The notes under the pieces were generated by a model. That model did not search any database. It was not told the origin of the DNA and saw nothing but the letters and a program-made list of their open reading frames with translations. The translations under genes were made by a program, and so were the position numbers. Of a stretch of 9,587 nucleotides of DNA, positions 1-5,447 are shown piece by piece. This stretch comes from Holosporales bacterium (GTDB taxonomy: Bacteria; Pseudomonadota; Alphaproteobacteria; Paracaedibacterales; UBA11393), in assembly GCA_003542655.1 (NCBI GenBank), contig DPKF01000135.1, forward strand, positions 1 through 9,587, given 5' to 3'. Numbering within the stretch: position 1 is the first letter of the stretch; every line of letters begins with the position of its first letter.

Positions 1-502
1 TATATTTCGTCCAGAATTTAAAACTAGCATCTGACAATTTTCCATTTATATTAAAGATTTTAATACCACGGTTATGGCTTTCTAATATCATATTGAGCCA
101 AAATTCAGACTCCACCACAATTAATTTTTTAGGGCGCCAGTGATTTAAGAATCGACAGACCCAATGAGTTAAATCAAAAGGAACATACTGATGAATACAC
201 CCTTTAGGCATACGATCTTGCATAATTTTAGCAGACGTTTTCGTTACAGTTGTAACCAGAATTTGATCTTGAGGCCTTTGTATCCGCCATTCATTTAATA
301 TGGGTAAAATTGAAACAGATTCACCAATACTGGCTGCATGAAACCAAATAACATCCGCATTTTTTTTTGGCGATACATTGGTGATGCCAAAACGTTCTTT
401 ATAGCGAATAGGGTCGTCTAACCCTTTATAAACACGTTTTTTAACAAGAATATAAATAAATGGGGTTAGCAAATAAGAAAAAAGTTTTAGAAATAAGCGC
501 AT
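1..502 (-). CDS. waaA: 3-deoxy-D-manno-octulosonic acid (Kdo) transferase, N-terminal part, cut by the left window edge
   Basis: The first 167 codons of a GT30-family Kdo transferase, which adds Kdo from CMP-Kdo to lipid A precursor at the cytoplasmic face of the inner membrane. I translated this from the minus strand. Residues about 5-20 are a hydrophobic anchor. RYKERFG (33-39) is followed by WFHAASIGES (53-62), whose Glu61 matches the family's catalytic base. HQYVPFDL (104-111), HWRP (121-124), VESEFW (130-135) and NINGKLSDASF (151-161) match the usual IHQFVP, HWRP, VESELWPN and NARLSERS blocks. The C-terminal half, with the CMP-Kdo site, lies outside the window, so mono- or bifunctionality cannot be judged. 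The start ATG lies 3 bp after the tyrS stop, in the same frame, with only a weak AAAG upstream. Translation is therefore probably coupled to tyrS. Family assignment is firm. Confidence 0.9.
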   Translation of the reverse strand, partial: MRLFLKLFSYLLTPFIYILVKKRVYKGLDDPIRYKERFGITNVSPKKNADVIWFHAASIGESVSILPILNEWRIQRPQDQILVTTVTKTSAKIMQDRMPKGCIHQYVPFDLTHWVCRFLNHWRPKKLIVVESEFWLNMILESHNRGIKIFNINGKLSDASFKFWTKY

Positions 503-505
503 TCT

Positions 506-1753
506 TTATGAAATCACTTTAAGCACATGGTGTTTCTTTTTACCGAATGAGATCTTTATTAAGGTATCATTCAGATAATCAGCCATCATTGACTTTGGAT
601 CTTCTATGATTGTATCGTTTATTTTTACACCGCGCCCCTGTATAGATCTGCGCGCTTCACCCTTACTTTTTGCAAGCTCTACAAACACTAACAAATCTTC
701 TATCAAAAGTGTTTTAAGGTCTGCCTGCGCTATTTCAAAGGTTGGCAAGCTTGATAAATCTGTGGTGGAAGATGCTTCAAATACGCTTTGAATCGTCTTA
801 TGAATACCTGACAAACAGTCAGGTCCATGGGCTAAAATTGTTGCCGCATCTGCCAGTATTTTTTTTACATCATTTAAAGCTGATCCGTCAGCTTTTTCAA
901 GTTGTTCAATTTCTTTAAGGTCAATATCTGTAAATAATCTTAAGTAGCGGCTAACATCTATATCATCGGTATTACGCCAAAATTGCCAATAATCATAAGG
1001 AGGAAGCCTGTCAGCATTTAGCCATACGGCACCTGCTGCAGATTTCCCCATTTTTGCACCACTAGAATTGGTAATTAAAGGTGCTGTTAAGCCATATAAT
1101 GTTTTATTTAAAATGCGTCGTCCTAAATCAACACCGCTTACAATGTTGCCCCATTGATCGGATCCGCCTAATTGCAAGACACAGTTATATTTTTTATTCA
1201 ATTCAACAAAATCATAGGCCTGCAAAACCATATAATTAAACTCTAAAAAGCTTAATGTTTGTTCACGTTCTAAACGCAGCTTTACATTATCAAAAGTCAG
1301 CATGCGGTTTACTGAAAAATGTGCCCCATAATCACGAAGTAAATCAATATAGTTTAGGGAACTGAGCCAATCGTTATTATTAAGAATGAACGCTTTATTT
1401 TGCGCATCAACATTTAAATAACGATCAAAGCACGGTTTTAGATCTTCTATATTTTGATTAATCTCATCATCTGATAACATTTGACGCATAGCATCTTTGC
1501 CGGATGGGTCGCATAACTTTGCTGTTGCACCACCAATTAAGGCAATTGGCGTATGCCCATGTTTTTTAAGTAAACGTAAAAACATTAATCCAACCATATG
1601 GCCAACATGCAGGCTGTTTGCGGTTGGGTCAAAGCCAAGATAGGCCGTAATAGCTTGTTTAGACATTAAATCATCAAGGGCGCCAAGATCTGTGCCTTGA
1701 TAAATAAAACCACGTTCTTTTGCCTCAATTAAAAAAGATGATTTAAAAATCAT
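506..1753 (-). CDS. tyrS: Tyrosyl-tRNA synthetase (class I, bacterial TyrRS with S4 domain)
   Basis: Charges tRNA-Tyr with tyrosine in the cytoplasm. From the chosen start it is 415 residues, normal for bacterial TyrRS. YLGFDPTANSLHVGH (38-52) carries the tyrosine-pocket tyrosine and the HIGH motif as HVGH. The tyrosine/AMP site follows with NYMVLQAYDF (173-182) and LQLGGSDQWGN (193-203), and KMGKS (234-238) is the KMSKS loop. About 350-415 is an S4 RNA-binding domain (RRSIQGRGVKIN...). The reading frame can be extended to a TTG at 1813. I prefer the ATG at 1753 because family homology begins just after it and because a promoter-like pair (TTGAAA/TAGGAT) lies inside that extension. One small oddity is Cys in LCDPSGK where Gly is usual. 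tyrS heads a probable two-gene unit with waaA. There is no T-box-like leader: the predicted 5' UTR is only about 25 nt. Confidence 0.96.
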   Translation of the reverse strand: MIFKSSFLIEAKERGFIYQGTDLGALDDLMSKQAITAYLGFDPTANSLHVGHMVGLMFLRLLKKHGHTPIALIGGATAKLCDPSGKDAMRQMLSDDEINQNIEDLKPCFDRYLNVDAQNKAFILNNNDWLSSLNYIDLLRDYGAHFSVNRMLTFDNVKLRLEREQTLSFLEFNYMVLQAYDFVELNKKYNCVLQLGGSDQWGNIVSGVDLGRRILNKTLYGLTAPLITNSSGAKMGKSAAGAVWLNADRLPPYDYWQFWRNTDDIDVSRYLRLFTDIDLKEIEQLEKADGSALNDVKKILADAATILAHGPDCLSGIHKTIQSVFEASSTTDLSSLPTFEIAQADLKTLLIEDLLVFVELAKSKGEARRSIQGRGVKINDTIIEDPKSMMADYLNDTLIKISFGKKKHHVLKVIS

Positions 1754-1784
1754 GATATTATTTTTCTTTATATATACCCCTTGC

Positions 1785-1813
1785 ATCCTAGCGTAAAACA
1801 GGTGTTTTTTCAA
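1785..1813 (-). promoter_or_regulatory. Predicted sigma70-type promoter for tyrS-waaA
   Basis: On the minus strand TTGAAA (1808-1813) and TAGGAT (1785-1790) are separated by exactly 17 bp. Initiation would fall near 1778, about 25 nt before the tyrS ATG at 1753. This is a motif match only. It supports the shorter tyrS start. Confidence 0.45.
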
Positions 1814-1819
1814 TCATAT

Positions 1820-1849
1820 TTGCAAACAAGCACATACTTACATTACAAT
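1820..1849 (+). promoter_or_regulatory. Predicted sigma70-type promoter for the ygjP-like gene
   Basis: TTGCAA (1820-1825) and TACAAT (1844-1849) are 18 bp apart, and the -10 matches the consensus at 5 of 6 positions. Initiation near 1856 would leave a leader of about 25 nt before the ATG at 1881. Its -35 box is only 6 bp from the -35 box of the divergent tyrS promoter. Motif match only. Confidence 0.4.
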
Positions 1850-1880
1850 AAAGGTAACTGTATTTTAAAATATTTCCTTA

Positions 1881-2588
1881 ATGTTAAAGCCTCTACATAA
1901 AATAATTGAAGGTCCTTTGAATGTTAAAATATCGCTTTTGCAAAATCAGCGATCCAAGCGTTTAAAGCTGGCTTACAATCAACATGATGACACTTTTCGG
2001 TTGTCCACGCCTTATAACACGGCCCATTTTGATATTCAGTCTTTTTTAAAACGCTGCGAACCCTGGATACAAAAACAGCTGACAAAACCAAAAAAACTTA
2101 TTCCTATTTTAGGGCATGGTCACATCCTCCCTATTCTTGGGAAAAATTATACGATTAACTATAAGGTTGATCCAAAAAAAAGTATGCTTTTTGTTGAAAA
2201 TCGTATTGATATTACGGGAACGCCATCAACATTTAGTGGTATTTTAGAACTTGGTTTGCGCGACCTGATTCAAAAAATTCTTTATCAGCGCTGTTTTGTC
2301 TATGCACAAACAATGGGAAAAACATTTAAGAAAATCACAGTTAAAGAAACGAAATCACGCTGGGGAAGCTGTTCTTCAAAAGGAAACTTAAACTTTTCGT
2401 GGCGTCTTATTTTTGCACCAAGCCATGTCGTTGATTATCTATGTGCCCATGAAGTGTGCCATTTAGTTGAAATGAATCATAGTGAGCGTTTTTGGGAGCT
2501 GGTTGAAATTTTAGAACCAAATTACAAAGATGCACAAAAGTGGTTAAAGACAAGTGGCAAAAGTATTATGGGGTTACGGTTTTCGTAG
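1881..2588 (+). CDS. YgjP-like (DUF45) zinc metallopeptidase
   Basis: A 235-residue protein of the YgjP/DUF45 metal-dependent hydrolase family, a gluzincin-like cytosolic group whose substrate is generally unknown. The signature is clear. KSRWGSCSSKGNLNFSW (158-174) precedes HEVCH (190-194), the HExxH zinc motif with Glu191 as catalytic base. MNHSERFW (198-205) supplies the probable third ligand, His200. There is no signal peptide or membrane segment. The start ATG is the only reasonable one, since an in-frame stop lies at 1866-1868 and the next Met is residue 102. No good Shine-Dalgarno sequence precedes it. The gene diverges from tyrS. Its last 23 bp overlap the 3' end of the DUF2608 gene on the other strand, leaving no room for a terminator. 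It ends in TAG. Family is firm; the biological role is unknown. Confidence 0.88.
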   Translation: MLKPLHKIIEGPLNVKISLLQNQRSKRLKLAYNQHDDTFRLSTPYNTAHFDIQSFLKRCEPWIQKQLTKPKKLIPILGHGHILPILGKNYTINYKVDPKKSMLFVENRIDITGTPSTFSGILELGLRDLIQKILYQRCFVYAQTMGKTFKKITVKETKSRWGSCSSKGNLNFSWRLIFAPSHVVDYLCAHEVCHLVEMNHSERFWELVEILEPNYKDAQKWLKTSGKSIMGLRFS

Positions 2589-3420
2589 ACCGTATAAATT
2601 CAATAAATTTACGTTCAAAGGGTACAGTTTCCATTTGTTTTTCTGGGAATAACAATGCTTTATTAAAATATAAAACTGTTATTTTTTTAAATTGTGGTTT
2701 TTCTAGTTTTGAAAATTCTTCATAAACCTCATTACAATTTGCTTGCTTATCATCGATATATACAACAGAATCAAATTTTTCTGCGGTTTTAATTTTTTCT
2801 AGAAAATTTTTAATAATATCGCCACGTGGTGTGCGTTCTCCATTTGTAAAAATAATACCCTGTTTGTAAACGGGGCGCGATCCTTTATTTTCTGGAATAT
2901 TATCGAATGTGATTGTTTCGTTAGGCCCTAAAAAGTGAATACCATATTTTTTTAACTTCTGTAGTTTTTCTTCCATCATGGATATGGATTTTTTTTCTGC
3001 TAAATCGACAGGCGCCGTTAATTCACTAGAAATCCCAATCAGTGTTCGCTTTTTCTTTTTCAATATTGCTATTTTTTTAATAAGTTCTGGTGATAATACA
3101 ACTGATGGTTCTAAAGCTAACATAGCACTAACCACAACATCTTGTTCTGACGGACTAAGACGATTTAAATTCCAGGAGACAACTTCGTTGTGATGTTTTA
3201 AAGCACCCATCTGTAAAAAATCTTTTTCAGGTTGTAGCAATAAATAATCGATATCAAAAAAAATAAGCGTTTTATCTGTTGTTTTATCTAGTATTTTTTT
3301 TACTTCTAATTCTGTTTTAACGGCTTGCACTTCAGCAAAAACAAAAACACTTGGTGAGAATTGAATAGAAAAAAATAATGTAGTTACAAGAAAAAATTTA
3401 TTTTTAAAAAAACGAAACAT
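2566..3420 (-). CDS. Exported DUF2608 / HAD-like (acid-phosphatase-like) protein
   Basis: A 284-residue secreted protein. Residues 1-29 form a signal peptide: basic start (RFFKNK), hydrophobic core 9-28, and VFA before a likely cut after Ala29. The mature part has a HAD-like layout. Motif I is FFDIDYLLL (54-62, Asp56 and Asp58), motif II probably GISSE (129-133), motif III region ERTPRGD (195-201) and motif IV YIDD (221-224). This fits DUF2608, a HAD-related family I recall mainly from Legionella and other intracellular bacteria. Two usual catalytic positions differ: Leu60 replaces the Thr/Val after DxD, and Arg199 stands where a Lys is expected. Activity is therefore uncertain. No Shine-Dalgarno sequence precedes the ATG; the leader is almost pure A/T and includes a nine-base homopolymer. 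The gene converges on, and overlaps, the ygjP-like gene. Substrate unknown. Confidence 0.75.
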   Translation of the reverse strand: MFRFFKNKFFLVTTLFFSIQFSPSVFVFAEVQAVKTELEVKKILDKTTDKTLIFFDIDYLLLQPEKDFLQMGALKHHNEVVSWNLNRLSPSEQDVVVSAMLALEPSVVLSPELIKKIAILKKKKRTLIGISSELTAPVDLAEKKSISMMEEKLQKLKKYGIHFLGPNETITFDNIPENKGSRPVYKQGIIFTNGERTPRGDIIKNFLEKIKTAEKFDSVVYIDDKQANCNEVYEEFSKLEKPQFKKITVLYFNKALLFPEKQMETVPFERKFIEFIRSTKTVTP

Positions 3421-3449
3421 AGAAAATAAAAAAAAATACTTATATTGTT

Positions 3450-3478
3450 AGAATAGTCTGAACATTCAAAGCGTACAA
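3450..3478 (-). promoter_or_regulatory. Possible promoter for the DUF2608 gene
   Basis: On the minus strand TTGTAC (3473-3478) and TATTCT (3450-3455) are separated by 17 bp, which would start transcription near 3443, about 23 nt before the ATG. An alternative pair on the same strand uses TTGAAT with TATAAG at a long 19-bp spacing. Neither is close to consensus. Confidence 0.3.
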
Positions 3479-3532
3479 GACGGAATTTCCAATAATTAGT
3501 ACTTTTTTTCTGTTTTTTCTCTATTTTGCTAA

Positions 3533-3557
3533 CGATTTATTAATACTTAACAAATCG
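3533..3557. repeat. Imperfect 11-bp inverted repeat, operator-like
   Basis: Arms CGATTTATTAA (3533-3543) and TTAACAAATCG (3547-3557) pair at 10 of 11 positions around a 3-base centre. The AT-rich dyad has no following T-run, so it looks more like a protein-binding site than a terminator. It sits where a -35 box would be for the TATACT hexamer at 3567-3572. Confidence 0.4.
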
Positions 3558-3608
3558 GTTGTTTTATATACTGAGAGGTTTTTGTATCAGAAAAAAGCAG
3601 CATGATCA

Positions 3609-3635
3609 AATTGCATGGGATTCTTCATGTCAATT
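3609..3635. repeat. Imperfect inverted repeat upstream of the lipoprotein gene
   Basis: AATTGCATG (3609-3617) and CATGTCAATT (3626-3635) are complementary apart from one bulged base, with an 8-base loop. The repeat covers the possible -35 TTGCAT of the lipoprotein promoter, so it could be an operator or simply a weak hairpin. Confidence 0.35.
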
Positions 3636-3640
3636 GTAAA
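3611..3640 (+). promoter_or_regulatory. Possible promoter for the lipoprotein gene
   Basis: TTGCAT (3611-3616) and TGTAAA (3635-3640) lie 18 bp apart, which would give a leader of about 70 nt. A better -10 hexamer, TATACT at 3567-3572, lacks a recognisable -35 and would give a leader near 140 nt. The choice between them cannot be made from sequence. Confidence 0.25.
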
Positions 3641-3703
3641 TGCTATTTTTTTTTGTAGGTTAAAAGTGATAGGCTAGGGATGGAATAAGTTCATTTTTTA
3701 ATT

Positions 3704-3711
3704 AAGGAAGG
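3704..3711 (+). promoter_or_regulatory. Strong Shine-Dalgarno sequence of the lipoprotein gene
   Basis: AAGGAAGG ends 7 bases before the ATG at 3719. It is the clearest ribosome-binding site in the window and fixes the start. Most other genes here have weak or no such signal, so this gene is probably translated at a comparatively high rate. Confidence 0.7.
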
Positions 3712-3718
3712 TCAATAA

Positions 3719-4261
3719 ATGAAATTCAAAAGAATAAAAACGTATGTGTCGTTGGCAGCTGTTTTATATTTATCAGGTTGTGCTTCACCCGCAGAATATA
3801 AGAATATGGTTTATATGGCACCACAGTGTGTTAAAGCTGAACCATCGTCAAAGTTACATCATGCGATTTTTTTAAATCCGGTACAAGGTGGAAAAGATAC
3901 AAATCCCTTGTGGACGTCACAAGTATCTGCTGAAGATTTTCAAAAAGCTTTAGAAATATCGCTCCAGGAATCGGGTTATTTGTCTAAAGACAAAAGTATG
4001 TATGTATTGACCGCTAACCTTAAAAATTTGAAGCAGCCTTTTTTTGGATTTGATATGACGGTTACATCCTCAGTAAATTATGGGGTGGATGATGTGAAAA
4101 AAGATAAAAAAATCTTAAACGAAGACCTGAATGCTGAATTTACTGCAACAGTTAGTGATGCTTTTGTTGGTATAGCTAGGTTGCGTCTAGCAAATGAAGG
4201 TAGTATTAAAGAAAATATAAGAATGCTCATTGAAAAATTAGCACAGTTAAACACTAAATAG
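3719..4261 (+). CDS. Putative outer-membrane lipoprotein of unknown function
   Basis: A 180-residue lipoprotein. A basic N-terminus (KFKRIK) and hydrophobic stretch (9-18) lead to the lipobox LSGC, with lipidated Cys21. Residue +2 is Ala, not Asp, which by the Lol rule favours the outer membrane. The mature protein (160 residues) has recognisable blocks: a helix DFQKALEISLQESGYL (73-88), a strand YVLTANLKNL (95-104), then PFFGFDMTVTSSVNY (107-121). It closes with TATVSDAFVG (142-151), RLRLANEGSIKENI (154-167) and a helix to the end. This resembles a conserved family of small proteobacterial lipoproteins, but I cannot name its function. It is a monocistronic unit, with a strong ribosome-binding site before it and an intrinsic terminator 20 bp after its TAG stop. 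Base composition is like its neighbours. Confidence 0.8.
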   Translation: MKFKRIKTYVSLAAVLYLSGCASPAEYKNMVYMAPQCVKAEPSSKLHHAIFLNPVQGGKDTNPLWTSQVSAEDFQKALEISLQESGYLSKDKSMYVLTANLKNLKQPFFGFDMTVTSSVNYGVDDVKKDKKILNEDLNAEFTATVSDAFVGIARLRLANEGSIKENIRMLIEKLAQLNTK

Positions 4262-4280
4262 AGTGTTATATTTTTCTTAC

Positions 4281-4305
4281 AGGGGGGGAAGGCCCCCCTT
4301 TTTTT
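4281..4305 (+). terminator. Intrinsic (Rho-independent) terminator of the lipoprotein gene
   Basis: A stem of A plus six G (4281-4287) pairs with six C plus T (4293-4299) around a 5-base loop, GAAGG, and runs into seven T (4299-4305). On the opposite strand the hairpin is not followed by a T-run, so it should stop only rightward transcription and not that of the converging OmpA-like gene. Confidence 0.9.
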
Positions 4306-4335
4306 ATGTTTAGATTATTATGGAAAAAAACAAAC

Positions 4336-5307
4336 TTATCTTTGGTCTAGTTTAAATTCAATACGTCGGTTTTGAGCGCGCGCATTATCGTCTGCCCCTT
4401 TAGCTAGTGGTTGAAATTCTCCAAAACCTGCCGCTACCAAATTTTTAGGATTAATACCTTGCTTCATTAAAAATTTTACAACCGATATGGCACGCGCTGA
4501 TGATAATTCCCAGTTTGATGTAAAAGCATGACGGATAGGAACATGATCCGTATGTCCATCAACACGTAATACCCAGTTAATGTCTTTAGGTATTTTTTTT
4601 GAAATTTCTTTTAAAGTGAGTCCCAGCTTTTCTAGTTTTTCTTGTCCAACAGCCCCCAAGTCTGTGGATCCTGGGGCAAAAAGCAATTCTGATTGAAACA
4701 CAAAACGGTCGCCAACAACTTGCATATTATCGACTTCACCAATTGCTAATTTGAGCTTTGTAAAAAATTCAGAACGATACGAATTAACACGTGTTAAATC
4801 TTTATTGGTATCATTCTCTTTGGTAAGTTGCATATTTTGTTGCTTAATAGCTTCTAATTCCTGGGATAGTTTTTCAATTCCTTTCGTTAAATCGTCAATT
4901 GTTATTTTATCTTTTTTGTTAGCCAGAGCTTCTTCATCTAGTAAATCTGATACCTTTTTAAAATCCTTCAGTATATTTTCAAGTTTAAGGTTTAATTCTT
5001 TTTTATCTGATGATAATTTTATGTTCGCATCAAGTTCTAAGGATAAGTCATCACCCAATTTTTTTATTTTAACGTGCGCTTCCTTTAAACGGTTTTTTTC
5101 AATTTCTAAATTTTCATCTAGGGATGCTAATTTTGAATTCAAATTTTCAATGACACTATCCTTACCAACTATGGATTCGCTTAAATAAATTTGAGATAAA
5201 ACAAATGTCATTAAAACAAAAATTAAGACCATTAATACGGTGGCTAAAATATCCACATAGGCAGGCCATATGTCAAAAGCATTACGTGTTTTTTTTGTGC
5301 GGAACAT
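4336..5307 (-). CDS. MotB/OmpA-like peptidoglycan-binding inner-membrane protein
   Basis: A 323-residue protein with one transmembrane helix, a long coiled coil and a C-terminal OmpA-like domain. FDIWPAYVDILATVLMVLIFVLMTFVLSQ (split here as residues 11-39) is typical of alphaproteobacterial MotB-like proteins. Asp19 sits where MotB and TolR/ExbD carry the proton-accepting Asp. Residues about 45-175 are heptad-rich (KEL.LKLEN, LSQELEAIKQQ) and should span the periplasm. The OmpA domain shows VDGHTDHVPI (249-258), SNWELSSARA (264-273, with conserved Arg272) and NARAQNRRIEF (308-318), so it should bind peptidoglycan. Such proteins usually pair with a MotA/TolQ/ExbB-type channel, but none is encoded in the window, and there are no flagellar genes. 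It follows tRNA-Arg by 63 bp and probably has its own promoter. No clear Shine-Dalgarno sequence is present. Confidence 0.85.
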   Translation of the reverse strand: MFRTKKTRNAFDIWPAYVDILATVLMVLIFVLMTFVLSQIYLSESIVGKDSVIENLNSKLASLDENLEIEKNRLKEAHVKIKKLGDDLSLELDANIKLSSDKKELNLKLENILKDFKKVSDLLDEEALANKKDKITIDDLTKGIEKLSQELEAIKQQNMQLTKENDTNKDLTRVNSYRSEFFTKLKLAIGEVDNMQVVGDRFVFQSELLFAPGSTDLGAVGQEKLEKLGLTLKEISKKIPKDINWVLRVDGHTDHVPIRHAFTSNWELSSARAISVVKFLMKQGINPKNLVAAGFGEFQPLAKGADDNARAQNRRIEFKLDQR

Positions 5308-5330
5308 AAATGAATTTTTTTATAGTATCA

Positions 5331-5358
5331 AGTATAAGTCTACATAAAAATAGAGCAA
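5331..5358 (-). promoter_or_regulatory. Possible promoter for the MotB/OmpA-like gene
   Basis: On the minus strand TTGCTC (5353-5358) and TATACT (5331-5336) lie 16 bp apart, between the tRNA 3' end and the gene. The predicted leader is about 17 nt and has no Shine-Dalgarno sequence. Motif match only; readthrough from the tRNA is an alternative. Confidence 0.35.
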
Positions 5359-5370
5359 TTGAAAAGGAAA

Positions 5371-5447
5371 TGGTGTTCCCGGCGGGATTCGAACCCACGG
5401 CCTCAGGATTAGGAATCCTGCGCTCTATCCTGCTGAGCTACGGGAAC
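5371..5447 (-). tRNA. tRNA-Arg, anticodon CCT (reads AGG)
   Basis: A complete 77-nt cloverleaf on the minus strand. The acceptor stem GTTCCCG pairs perfectly with CGGGAAC. The D stem is GCTC/GAGC, the anticodon stem CAGGA/TCCTG with loop TTCCTAA, and the T arm GTGGG-TTCGAAT-CCCGC. The discriminator is A, and CCA is genome-encoded (5371-5373). The anticodon CCT occupies 5411-5413. The 5' 39 bp overlap the end of the EipB-like reading frame, whose stop codon lies in the anticodon loop. There is no obvious separate tRNA promoter because everything upstream is coding, so it is probably cut out of the upstream mRNA by RNase P. Confidence 0.97.

Larger units (their letters stand above)
3421..3718. 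other. Divergent intergenic region (298 bp) with promoters and two dyads
   Basis: This gap separates the leftward DUF2608 gene from the rightward lipoprotein gene. I see no convincing coding frame or RNA gene. It holds promoter-like hexamers for both directions, an A9 run (3428-3436), a T9 run (3646-3654) and two imperfect inverted repeats, entered separately. It is the longest non-coding stretch in the window and the likeliest place for regulation. Confidence 0.6.

Noticed and set aside
1754..1813. Twenty-residue N-terminal extension of TyrRS from TTG at 1813
   Set aside because: It precedes the start of family homology and contains the likely tyrS promoter.
4751..5188. 145-codon open frame on the plus strand opposite the MotB/OmpA-like gene
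   Set aside because: It is the antisense shadow of the coiled-coil region: serine- and phenylalanine-rich, without domain signature or ribosome-binding site.
5371..5447. tRNA-Arg as an integration site for a mobile element
   Set aside because: No integrase, direct repeat of the tRNA 3' end or foreign-looking cargo is visible on either side in the window.
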